From: Byssothecium circinans
Lineage: Eukaryota; Ascomycota; Dothideomycetes; Pleosporales; Massarinaceae
Length of the DNA stretch: 64,000 nucleotides
Direction: 5' to 3'
Assembly (NCBI GenBank): GCA_010015675.1
Contig: ML977006.1
Coordinates: 347,933 to 411,932, forward strand
Shown here piece by piece: positions 21,529 to 32,865 of the stretch. Position 1 is the first letter of the stretch. The number at the start of each line of letters is the position of its first letter. A program made the translations under genes and the position numbers. The notes beneath the pieces were generated by a model. That model worked only from the letters and a program-made list of their open reading frames with translations, was not told the origin of the DNA and searched no databases.

Positions 21529-23283
21529 ATGTTGGATACGTTGATGTCAGCTTCGAGCCTTGCGGGAGGATTCTTCTGGCTTTGCGCGCTCGTGCCTATC
21601 TGTGTTCGTCTCCTTCCAAGCAGTTTCGCAGGGTAGGAGCAGGTTCGCTGATGCACGCAACAGATTTTCGCGAATGCGTTTTACAACGTATACTTGCATC
21701 CTCTACGGCATGTGCCAGGACCTTTCTGGGCCAGGGCAAGCGCCATACCGTCATGGTACTACACGGCCGGCGGTAAGCGACATATTTGGCTGTGGCAGTT
21801 ATTCCAGATCTATGGCAAGAGGATCCGCGTCGCGCCCAATTTGGTCCTTTTCTATGACCCAGAGGCTCATGCGGCCATCTATGGCATGAAGTCCAATGTT
21901 CGACGGAGCACATTCTACGTGGGATTGACAAAGAACATTCGGGAAAAAACAACTCTGAATACCATAGACCCCGCAGAGCACGCCCAGAGACGCAAGATGC
22001 TCAACAGATGCTTCACTGATCAGTCGGTGACTGCTGTCTCTGCTTTCATAAGTCAGCATGTCGACCGTTGGCACGAGATTTTGTTGAACGAGCACGACAG
22101 CACGACGGAGTGGTCCGATTCTCTGGACCTTGGGGAAGAATTGGATCACCTTGTGTTTGACATCATGGGCGACCTCTGCTTTGGTAGATCATTCAATATC
22201 AAGGAGCCTGGTGATAACCCCCTGAGGGAGGTACCGCATAACATCATCGAATATCTGAAATTCTATTATCCGGTAGGAACCATTCACTCCATAACTCAGC
22301 GAGGTGCGGCTCGTGGACATGATTGCTGACTTGGAATGAAGATGTGCCGCTCGCCTTTCCTGAGTTTGATTATTTGGCTCAAACCTCGAGGCTTAGATCG
22401 GCTCGTGGAGCTCATCACCCCGCCAGCTGTACGGAATTTTAACGACTTTGTCTTCGATAGTGTTACGAAACGACTTGAGCTATACAAGAAGCAGGAGCAC
22501 ATTCCCGAGGACGAGCGTCGTCAGGATATGTTCTATTTCTTGTGCAAAGGTCAAGATTCCAGCACAAAACAAGCAGCGTATACTGAGGATGAGCTTCGCG
22601 CAGAGGCTAATTTGCTTATCATTGCCGGGGCCGATACTACAACTGCCCCCCTTGCTAGCATCTTTTGGTACCTTGTCAGAGCGCCAAGGTGTTATCAAAA
22701 ACTTGTTGAGGAATTACAGAAGACATTCAAAACAGCAGAAATTGTTATCTACGGTCCGAAGCTGATGGGTTGCACGTATCTTCGGGCATGTATCGATGAG
22801 GGAATGCGTCTTGTCCCTCCTGGGCCCTGCGAACCTCCCCGAGAGGTCCTTGCCGGTGGCCTCAATGTTCTGAACGACTATTACCCCGAAGGAACTATAG
22901 TTGGCACAGCTCCGTGGTGCGACTCCCTCAACGTGGATGTCTATGGAGATCCAGGAGTTTTTCGACCTGAGCGCTGGGTTGTGGATGATGCTGCGGGAGT
23001 CACCAAGGCGATGGTAGCCGAGATTCGCACCAACTTTCACCCATTTCTAACTGGCCCAGGTAGTTGTGCCGGGAAAAACATAGCACTGGCGGAAATCCAC
23101 CTTGTATTAGCCAGGACGTTGCTTCGTTTTGAGCTGCGAAAAACACCTGGATCGACCTTGGGGGAAGGCAGCCCTGAGCTGGCCTGGGGTGAGAGGAACA
23201 GGAAGCAGTTTCAAGTAGTCGATGCTTATATCTCTCTCAAGCAAGGTCCAGCAGTTCAATTCAGGAAGAGGCTGGTTCCTTAA
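21529..23283 (+). CDS. Cytochrome P450 monooxygenase
   Basis: A microsomal P450 of about 530 residues. Probable exons are 21529-21603, 21664-22272 and 22342-23283. The second intron (GTAGGA...GAAG) is needed to pass a stop. The first uses donor GTTCGT, a donor also seen in the transporter gene of this window, and joins the anchor ALVPIC to IFANAFYNVYLHPLRHVPGP. Motifs: AGADTT in the I helix, EGMR (ExxR), FRPERW, and the heme loop FLTGPGSCAGKN with its Cys ligand. The heme loop resembles the benzoate-4-monooxygenase-like group common in secondary metabolism. It faces away from the broken CYP52-like gene. The first exon is the least certain part. Confidence 0.85.
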
Positions 23284-24498
23284 GCGAAGAATGACCGAGC
23301 ATGAGCTAGAATAGACAATGGTGAAGATTGCATAGCTCGAGCTGGAGGTCTCGCTTCGGAATATTGGCCAATTTTTCACAACACATACCTTGCACGCCAT
23401 CTCTGTTCTCACTAATCTGCTCCTTTACGTTATGGTCACCTCTCTCTTAGTGAGATCTGGCTAACCGTCGGAGCCACGTCATCGTGATAGTTTACTTACC
23501 CCAGCCTCAAGCCAAGCACAGCCGCTCAAAGCGGCAATTGCTGCAAAACCTGTATATGAACACGCCGCTTGATGCAACGCCAGTCTTCCACTGAAGTTGG
23601 GGCGGAGTTTATCTCTATTTGGGAAATGTGCGGCGCAGTCAGGTTATAGTATGGGTTTGATCTGCACGCGTAGACCGCGGAGTGTGTGGTATATATACCA
23701 TATGCAGGAAGTGCCGTTAGCCTGCCACATATCATCACCCATATCGCCATCTTTGTTCTACCCTTGTCGAGGCTGTATCATCTTATGACTAACAAGGGAG
23801 GGAAGTTGGGGATATTTCTCATGTTCACCACGGGAAGCTTATGGGTTCTCGTTTCATAAGGAAGTAAGAGCTTCGCTGGTTGCATGTTCTCTGCGTTCTC
23901 ATCACAAAACTGATCTGTGTCCTTTTTGGTTGCAGGGACATTATCATCGCCACCAAGGTAGACAGTCAGTACGGCTCTAGCACGGATAGAAGTGGTCAGT
24001 CTGAGATAACTCTCGGACACCTCAAGAGCAGCCACGGGACATCGATCCGGGGAATAAAAATCTTGTCAAGGGGTGATGATGCTAAGCCCAACTTCATTCG
24101 TCTTGACGAGTCCATTGATGTGGATGCTTCGCCACCGTATGGCGGAGGAAGAGTCTGGCTGGAACGAAGCAATTGTATCATCTTGTATGATCGCGGAAAT
24201 ATAATGCATGGAAATGCGAATCTGATCATGAGAGGAAAGGAGTTGTTGCATGTAGCTACATGTTCCCGTATCAAATACCAATGAGGAAAGCTCCTCACCT
24301 GTTCAGTCGCTCAAGTAATCCTAGGTACAACCACAGAACAGCAGTCGTTGTATGAGCAATCCTAGAGAGCATAAGCTGTCTCGTTTGTTTGCTGCTACTA
24401 TATATTAACACCAGGAGGAACTAACTACCGTGCTTGTACAATCAGGCTAGGCCTCAAAAAAATTCGAGGGTGCCATTAAATTCTCGCAGTACCGGCAT
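23284..24498. other. Intergenic region, no gene supported
   Basis: A 134-codon plus ORF at 23880-24284 is open but has no recognisable domain and no homologue I can name; I do not call it a gene. Confidence 0.4.
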
Positions 24499-25362
24499 TC
24501 AACTTTCCATGATCCTCTTGACAATGTCCCAGTACCGAGTCTCGTCCTTCCGTAGATGTGAAACATGTGCCGAACCCTCGTACTTCTCCAACGCAACGGA
24601 GAAACCGTCAGACTTAGCCTCAGCCGCATGTGTCTCGACATCTTTGTAGTCGGTCAATGCATCAGTGGGGCTGTAGATATACACCCGTCGCACTTCGGCG
24701 GTATTGGCCACGTTATGGTTGTGCGACTTGTACCAGTTGCCCAAGGAATTAGGTAACAGGCCCAGGGCCATCGAGGCAGTCCAGAAAGCGGCGAAAGCGT
24801 AAAGGAAAGGCACAGCGATCAGCTTCTGGAAAAATGGGAGACCGACACTAACGAAGGCCACGGCGCGAGGGATGCGGAAGAGGCCTGGACACGAATCAAA
24901 GATTGTGACGTGTGGGGGAAGGCGCTTGTCATCGTTGGGGCCTGCCGTGGCAGCGAATTGCTCGTATAAGTTTGCGATGCTGGAGGAGCCGCCGTTGGAG
25001 AATGCGTGAATGAGAAGAGGCGGTGAAGACGACAACACTGGTGCCTGGAACGCGGCACGAATGGCGGAAGCAGCGACTCTCATGAGAGGACCGATCTGTG
25101 ACGGGCGAAAGATGCAGCCCATAGTGCTCCTCAGAAGCAGTATCTGAGCAGCAGGATACATGGCCTGGTATTTGGCTATATATTTGGCGATGTGAACATC
25201 TTTGGCGTCGGTCCAACTGGAGATAACGATGAGTCGCGGTTGGTGGTCTGCACTTGTGCTTGAAGCCTCAGATGGCCGGTAGATGAAGACGAGGGGGCCA
25301 AGCTTCTCCATGAAGGAGAGAGGCTTGGTCGCAGTTGCTGGTGCTGGTGAAGTGGATGACAT
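24499..25362 (-). CDS. DUF829 / PaxU-like alpha-beta hydrolase
   Basis: A single exon of 288 codons from ATG 25362 (MSSTSPAPAT). The order fits DUF829 (TMEM53/PaxU): PLVFIYRPSEA; then RLIVISSWTDAKDVHIAKYI with the family's W-x-D-A; then ILLLRSTM; then the nucleophile-elbow region LLIHAFSNGGSSS (S-N-G-G). Further on come FDSCPG, VYIYSPTDALTDYKDVETHA and a His near the end in EGSAHVSHLRKDE. PaxU was named from an indole-diterpene cluster; the chemistry of most members is unknown. The frame stays open to 25494, into the transposon end 73 bp upstream of the chosen ATG, so the promoter has been displaced or replaced by the element. Confidence 0.88.
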   Translation of the reverse strand: MSSTSPAPATATKPLSFMEKLGPLVFIYRPSEASSTSADHQPRLIVISSWTDAKDVHIAKYIAKYQAMYPAAQILLLRSTMGCIFRPSQIGPLMRVAASAIRAAFQAPVLSSSPPLLIHAFSNGGSSSIANLYEQFAATAGPNDDKRLPPHVTIFDSCPGLFRIPRAVAFVSVGLPFFQKLIAVPFLYAFAAFWTASMALGLLPNSLGNWYKSHNHNVANTAEVRRVYIYSPTDALTDYKDVETHAAEAKSDGFSVALEKYEGSAHVSHLRKDETRYWDIVKRIMES

Positions 25363-25435
25363 GGTGCTGCGAAGATGGATAGGTGGTGGAGATGAAGTTG
25401 ACGCTTGGCTTGATGTGTTGATGGCGAACACTACC

Positions 25436-28400
25436 GTGTCCGTGCGCGTAACGTGTCCGTGCGCGTGATGCACGGATTCGCGTGATGCACGCACATCACC
25501 ACAACAGCTCTACGAGAAATAAGGCTATAGAGCCACATATAGTAGCGAATATTGCGAGATTTTTTAGTGGAGTGCTCTATTGATGCTTGCGATCAACCTG
25601 CGCTACTGATATTTACTTGGAAGCTTAACGTTGCGGCCGCGCCGCGTAGTCTTGGGTGGAGCTGCTAATGCGGCACCTGAGACCTCCTTAGTAGCTAGAG
25701 CGTCAACCACACGTTTCTGACGCTTATTGCTCTGTATAGATGGCTGCGAGGCCTTTCTCTTACCCTTTTAGGCAGATTGTAGAGCTTTTGCTGCGTTACG
25801 AGCCTCCTTTTCGCGAGCGCGCTCTGCTGCCTTCTCAGCCCTCTCCGTCTCCCTGGCTACCTTGGCTGCCTCCCGCGCCACACGCTTCTCCTCTGCGATT
25901 TTTTCCTTGTACAGCTTAGCTGCCTTCCTTAACTTAGCTGTCTCAGCTTTTTAAAGTTTCTGCTCCTTATCCTCTTGCTCCTTCACAGACTAACGTACAC
26001 GCGCCTCCCTAACCTTCCTTGGTAACTAGAAAACTGCACCTCTATAGTATTCTTAACGTTGCTAAAGGTTAAGAGGCTTGCTATTCTTCTTATACTTCTT
26101 CTTAACTAATAGTGCCTCCTTTAGCCTATTAATTTTATAGCAAAGTAGCTTATTTTAAATAGAGATGTAGTAGAGTGAGCAGCTAAGCTTCTACGCGTCC
26201 TTACTACCCTAGTCTTCTACTATAGACTATATAAGGTGATCTAGTTTACGCTAGTTAGATCTACTAAGTACTAACGTAGAGCTCTCTTATAATACCTACT
26301 TATCTTAGGTAGTTTAGGTAAACCTTTTAAGTATAACCTCTAGGTTAAATAGTAATATACTAGTTACTTTAAAAGACTTAAATATCATCTCCTCCTTAAA
26401 GGAGCTCATCTATACCTTCTAGAAAAGGGGGAAGAAGTTACTTTTCTTAATTAGGACTAGGCCTTAGCTCTTTTAGAGGTGGGTTGTAAGCTTAGCTAAG
26501 TACGCTAATAAGAGAGGCTTAAAGAGCACTACATTAAGTAGCTAGAGCGTATGCGTTAAATAAGGGGGAAGTATAGCTAGGAGGATCCTATTCCTATTAT
26601 AGTAATTAATAAAATCTATAGTAACATAAGATCTATAGCTATTAAGGATAAGTAGCTAGTAAGATTATTAAGCTTTTACCTTTATATAGTGATTAAACAC
26701 CTACTTAAGCTAGGTAAGGCTAATATTATTATTAGTCTAGCCTAAGGGTAAAGAGGAGATATGCATGCTATATTTTCCTACCTTAATATCCTTAACCTAG
26801 CTTAATTATATAGCCTTATTGGTAGCCTAATAGATAAGGCTTAGTAGTAACGCTAATCTATTAGCGTATATATATGCTAGGAGGGTAATCTATTCATAGC
26901 AGCTATCTTAGAGAGCTATTTTAACTTCCTTCTTCTCCTATATTCGCCTGCTGAATACCTGTTTTAATTAGCTAATAATACTAATTAGGAAGCCCTTTTT
27001 ATCTATATTATACGTGTGATAAGGCTTAATGTCATATTCCTTAATTTTATTACCTAGGAAGTTAAAATATAGGCTATATTTATTAGCTAAGTTAGCGTTA
27101 TAGTAATTACTATCCATACTAGCTACCTATTAAGAGATTAGATAGATGCTGTATTAGTTAATAAAGTAAGTAACCTAGCTCTTACTTACTAGCTCCTTAG
27201 CTATTATTAACGCGAAATTTTGTATTATCTCTCTTATAGGTAGTAAGTGACGCGCTATAAGCCCTTCTATATATTTAATAAGCTCTACCTCTTATTATAG
27301 AGTAAGCTTTTATTAGTTAGTAATCTTTAACATATGCAACTATATAACTACGTAGTGCTGCCGTGATAGAGTTAAGCACTTAATGCTATGCTTATTAGCT
27401 ATTTTCATATAATAGAGTTTATTACTAGGATCTAGCAAGTCTATCTCTATAAGCGCATCATTAATTAGAGCTATATTAGTAGAGTTATATAGTATAGAAG
27501 TTTAACATATTTTTAGGCTAAGTGTGCATTACGCGAATCTATATATTATACGCATGGACACGTTAATGATTAGAGTCGCATAATAATTACTAAACACTAT
27601 AATAGCTCTATTAGTAATAAGGTAATAGAGCTACTAATAATAAATTTTATTACATAATCTTCTAGAGTAGTACTATGTTAATCCTTATAATTAATTTGCT
27701 CTATTTATATCTACTAGGAAGCTTAACGTTGTGGCCGCGGCGCGTAGAGATAGCTAGGGTACTAGATATGCCCTCTAAGGCCTCCCTAATATCTAGAGCA
27801 TTAATACTACGCTTCTAACGCTTTCTATTCTATAGAGATGGCTGTAAGGCCTTTCTCTTACCCTTTTAGGATAGTTATAGAGCCTTTTTAGCGTTACGGA
27901 TAGACTTCTAGGTAGCGCGCTAAGCTGCCTTTTTAGCTCTCTCCTTCTCCTTTACCTCTTTAGCTGCCTCTCGCGCTGCATGCTTTTCTTGCTAAATTTT
28001 CTCCTTGTAGAGCTTAGCTACCTTCTTTAGCTCTGCTCTCTCTACTTTTTAAAGCTGCTGCTCCTTCTCCTCTTACTCTCTAATAGATTAATGAACGCGT
28101 GCCTCCCTTATCTTCCTTAGTGACCAGAAGACTACTCTACCATAATATTCCTAGCGCTGTTAGAGATCTAGAGCTTTACCCTTCTTCTTACGCTTCTCCT
28201 TAATAGATAGCGCCTGCTTGATCCCATCTATCTCATGCTTAAGTAGCTTATTTTAGATAGATAGGTGGTGGAGCGAGTGGCGAAGCTTCTTTGTATCCTA
28301 GCTACCCTAATCCTTTACTACTGATTAAACAAGCCTATCTATCTTTCTCTAGTCATGATTACTAAGCCCTAATGAAGAGCTATTACCTAATTCTTTATTA

Positions 28401-29649
28401 TGGGTGAACCTATCAAGGATAGGATTAGGATCTAGTAGTGATATGCCTATGGCTCTAAAAGAGCTAAGGATAGTTGATTCCTTAAATGAGGCCTCCTATG
28501 CTTTCTAGAATAGAGGGAAGAAATCTCCCTTCTTAATAGAAACTAGGCCTTAGCTTGCATAGAGATATCTTGATAGCTTAGCTAAGTAGGTAGTTGATAG
28601 AGGTTTGAACATCCCTATATTAAGTAGCTAAAGCGTATGCGTTAAATAAGAAGGGAGGATGACTAGGAGGATCCTATTCTAATTATAGTAGTTAATAAAA
28701 TCTATAGTAATATAGGATCTATAGCTATCTAGGACTAGGAGTTAATACACTTATTAGGTCTTCTCCTTTATATAGTAATCAAACACCTATTCAAGCTAGG
28801 CAAGCCTGATATCATTATTTGTCTAACTAGAGGCTAATAAGGTAATAAAGACTTAATAATCTCTTACCCTAATTTCCTCTACCTAGCTTAATTAGATGCC
28901 CTTGTTCACAGTATTATAGATAAGGCTTAGTAGTAGAGCTAATCCATTAGTGCAGATACATGCTAGGAGCGTAATCTAGGCGTAGTTACTATCCTAGAGT
29001 AATGCTCTAACCTCCTTCTTCTCCTACATTCATCTACTAAATATCCTTTTTAATCTGCTAGTGATACTAATTAGGAAGCCTTTCTCATCTATATTGTAGG
29101 TATAACGAGGATCTATATGATATTGATTAATCTTGCTATATAGGAGGCTAAAATAGAGGTAATATTTATCCTCTAAATTAGCTTTATAGTGATTACTGTC
29201 CATGCCAGCCATCTATTAGGAGATAAGCTAAATGCTATATTAGTTAATAAAGCAGGTAACCTAGCTCTCGCTAACTAGCTCCTTTACTATTATAGAGGCG
29301 AAATTCTATACTATCTCTCTAGTAGGAGGTATATATCTTTCTATAAGTTTTTTAATATATTGTATAAGCTCCTGCTCTTGCTAGGCGTTAAGCTTTTATT
29401 AATTAATTCTCTTAGTTATTCATGATGATTAGACCTTCCTATAATTCCGTAAGAGGGTATTGTAATCAATACTATACCTACGCGCTATTTTAGCGTACGT
29501 AAAGGGTTCTCCTAGATTAAGCGATTTAATCTCATTAATCATAGCCTGAATTAGGTCCATATTGATAGAATTATAACGTATAGAAGGTTAAGGTAGTTTA
29601 GTGTTTAGTAATTATTACGCGACTCTAATTATTACGCGCACGGACACGG
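25436..29649 (-). mobile_element. Pogo/Fot1-type Tc1-mariner element E1 (carries E2 inserted in its right end)
   Basis: The left end starts after TA at 25434-25435 with CCGTGTCCGTGCGCG, TA, ACGTGTCCGTGCGCGTGATG. With E2 removed, the right end reads ..GGACACGT, TA, CGCGCACGGACACGG, the exact inverse, and is followed by TA. TA target duplication fits the Tc1-mariner superfamily. The body is AT-rich and full of stops; the transposase lies on the minus strand and is closely similar to E3. The core without the outer 17 bp is 25451-27563. The left 500 bp keep CpG and CpA sites; the rest is depleted of them. See the findings for the alternative reading, that a shorter element landed in a small palindrome. 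Confidence 0.75.
27566..29632 (-). mobile_element. Second pogo/Fot1-type element E2, nested in E1
   Basis: The ends ATGATTAGAGTCGCATAATA (left) and the inverse of ..TATTACGCGACTCTAATTAT (right) form about 38-bp terminal inverted repeats differing by transitions, flanked by TA at 27564-27565 and 29633-29634. On the minus strand near 29090-29200 a frame keeps MAGMDSNHYKAN and YTYNIDEKGFLIS, the DDE catalytic segment (Y-N-x-D-E-K-G-F) of pogo/Fot1 transposases. The rest is broken by stops. It is related to but clearly distinct from E1 and E3. Confidence 0.85.
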
Positions 29650-29651
29650 TA

Positions 29652-31745
29652 ACATGTCTATGCGCGTGATGCATAGATTTGCGTAATGCACGCATATTAC
29701 TATAATAGCTCTATAAGAAATAAGGCTATAGAGCTACATATAGTAGTAAATATTATAAGATTTTTTAGTAGAGTACTCTATTAATGCTTGCGATTAACCT
29801 ACGCTACTAATATTTACTTAGAAGCTTAACATTGCAGCCACGCTACGTAGTCTTAGGTAGAGCTACTAATATAGCACCTAAGACCTCCTTAGTAGCTAGA
29901 GTATTAACTATACGTTTCTAATGCTTATTACTTTGTATAGATAGCTGTAAGGCCTTTCTCTTACCCTTTTAGGTAGATTATAGAGCTTTTGCTATATTAT
30001 AAGCCTCCTTTTTATAAGTGTACTCTACTACTTTCTTAGCCCTCTCTATCTTCCTAGCTACCTTAGCTACCTCCCACGCTACACGCTTCTCCTCTATAAT
30101 TTTTTCCTTATATAGCTTAGCTACCTTCCTTAACTTAGCTATCTTAGCTTTTTAAAGTTTTTACTCCTTGTCCTTTTACTCCTTTATAGACTAACGTACA
30201 CGCGCCTCCCTAACCTTCCTTAGTAACTAGAAAACTATACCTCTATAGTATTCTTAACATTACTAAAAGTTAAGAGGCTTACTATTCTTCTTATACTTCT
30301 TCTTAACTAATAGTGCCTCCTTTAGCCTATTAATTTTATAGTAAAGTAGCTTATTTTAAATAGAGATATAGTAGAGTAAGTAGCTAAGCTTCTACACGTC
30401 CTTACTACCCTAGTCTTCTACTATAGACTATATAAGGTGATCTAGTTTACGCTAGTTAGATCTACTAAGTACTAACGTAGAGCTCTCATAATACCTACTT
30501 ATCTTAGGTAGTTTAGGTAAACCTTTTAAGTATAACCTCTAGATTAAATAGTAATATACTAGTTACTTTAAAAGACTTAAATATTATCTCCTCCTTAAAG
30601 GAGCTTGTCTACGCCTTTTAGAAAAGGGGGAAGAAGTTACCTTTCTTAATTAGGACTAGGCCTTAGCTCTTTTAGAGGTAGGTTATGAGCTTAGCTAAGT
30701 ATACTAATAAGAGAGGCTTAAAGAGCACTATATTAAGTAGCTAAAGCGTATACGTTAAATAAGGGGGAAGTATAGCTAGGAGGATCCTATTCCTATTATA
30801 GTAATTAATAAAATCTATAGTAACATAAGATCTATAGCTATTAAGGATAAGTAGCTAGTAAGATTATTAAGCTTTTACCTTTATATAGTAATTAAACACC
30901 TACTTAAGCTAGGTAAGGCTAATATTATTGTTAGTCTAGCCTAAAGGTGAAGAGGAGATATATACGCTATGTTTTCCTACCTTAATATCCTTAACCTAGC
31001 TTAATTATATAGCCTTATTAGTAGCCTAATAGATAAGGCTTAGCAGTAACGCTAATCTATTAGCGCATACAAATGCTAGGAGGGTAATCTATTCGCGGCA
31101 GCTATCTTAGAGAGCTGTTTTAACTTCCTTCTTCTCCTACATTCACCTACTAAATACCCGTTTTGATTAGCTAATAATACTAATTAGGAAGCCCTTTTCA
31201 TCCATATTGTACGTGTGATGAGGCTTAATGTCGTATTCCTTAATTTTGTCACCTAGGAAGTTAAAATATAGGCTATATTTATTAGCTAAGTTAGCGTTAT
31301 AGTAATTACTATCCATACCAGCTACCTATCAAGAGATTAGATGGATGCTGTGTTAGTTGATGAAGTGAGTAACCTAGCTCTCACTTACTAGCTCCTTAGC
31401 TATTATTGACGCGAAATTTCGTATCATCTCTCTCGTAGGTGGCAAGTGACGCGCTGTGAGCCCTTCTATGTATTTAACAAGCTCTGCCTCTTGTTATGGA
31501 GTGAGCTTTTGTTAGTTAGTGATCTTTGACACATGCGACTATGTAACTGCGCAGTGCCGCCGCGATAGAGTTGAGCGCTCAACGCCATGCTTGTTAGCTA
31601 TTTTCGTATAACAGAGTTCATCGCTAGGATCTAGCGAGTCTATCTCTGCAAGCGCATCGTCAATTGGAGCCGTATTGGTGGAGTTGTGTGGTGTGGAAGT
31701 TTGACATGTTTTCGGGCCGAGCGTGCATCACGCGCACGGACACGT
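29652..31745 (-). mobile_element. Third pogo/Fot1-type element E3
   Basis: Flanked by TA (29650-29651 and 31746-31747). The right end is ..GCATCACGCGCACGGACACGT; the left is the same sequence after RIP (ACATGTCTATGCGCGTGATG). The body aligns with E1 end to end, differing almost only by C-to-T or G-to-A changes. Near 31200-31300 the minus strand reads YNMDEKGFLIS, the DDE segment. The right 550 bp are nearly unmutated. The right terminal repeat lacks a 17-bp internal unit present in E1, probably lost between direct repeats GTGCATCACGCG. Confidence 0.85.
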
Positions 31746-31747
31746 TA

Positions 31748-32865
31748 AAGCTGGTAAAAAATAATAATTAATGGAGGGGTGCTGATATTAATCCCGCACG
31801 CGCCAATGTGGCGTAGTTTTCAGTCAGAGAGGTACAATTCGGCAGGTGCTCTGTCTAGAACAGAAAAGCGATGCTACTTTCGATGCGATCCCGGTAGCTG
31901 TGCCACCTCGGCGATCCGGGGGCCAGAGCAGGCGTTGTGCCGACTCCCGGTCGAAGCGCAGGCATACTGGTGACCTTACGGGGATCGTGCCTTCTCAAAA
32001 CACACAGTTAATGAGTCGTTCCTCCCTCAAGCTTAATTCCTCCACGTGTACCTCTCATAAACAAGCAATAAATGAGCTGTAGATGGGTTTGAATTAAGAA
32101 ATAGCTGTTAATAAATTGTTCTGAGAACGTCAGATCCCTCTAAGGGACAGCCTGTGTCACGTTCAGTGAAAGATTGAGATCTAGTCGAGGAGGTGTCTTT
32201 TATCAAAGAAGGAGCAATCATCGCCACTAGTACTGAGTACAGTAGGGTATCAACACAAGGAAAAAACACGATAAGGATAAGGCGCACCGGCCTCAGAACT
32301 CGAACGACTTAGGATGAACGATTACGTAAGCGGAGCGGATTAACCTGCATCCGACAGAGGTGTCTTTTATATTCGTCGTGCCCGGACGCTCACGTCTGTT
32401 GCTTGACCAAAGACCTCGGCATGATACCTGCTCGTCGCGACAGCCTCAGAGTCATCCTCTATCACAGGCCGCTCACCCTCTACATGATGCAGATACCGGG
32501 GGAAGCTCGAGCCCAGCTTTAAAGCTCGCAACCCTATCCCCGAGGCCCAATGGTACCACATGAAGCTAGCCCCTAACGCTTAGGCACTACTACCTATAAA
32601 TATAACACTGTAAGCCTAATTACTTAATTCACTAGCTGTATTACTACGCTAAACCTATCGTATAACACTCCAGTCCTGTTTGAAAAACCTCACACTACCC
32701 CCTGAAAACGGGGCGGTGCAGATGATTTCGCAGGTCACCAATACCAAGTTGTGCTCGCTGAGATTCGTAGCCTCTCTTCCAAAACGGTCCTCAAGCCGAG
32801 GAAAGAACCCCGAATCATATCAAAGACGGCAGTAGATATGTACCCCGCGGCTTCGAGGTGCGACT
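31748..32865. other. Intergenic region, no gene recognised
   Basis: Short ORFs only. A TATA-like CCTATAAATATAAC at about 32590 and a CCCCCTGAAAACGGGG stem at about 32698 hint at a degraded LTR, but I find no paired LTR, primer-binding site or coding domain. Confidence 0.4.

Noticed and set aside
23880..24284. 134-codon plus-strand ORF
   Set aside because: No domain, no splice context and no recognisable similarity; ORFs of this length occur by chance here.
32095..32735. Possible solo LTR (TATA-like box, GC stem near 32700)
   Set aside because: No partner LTR, target duplication, primer-binding site or gag-pol remnant was seen.
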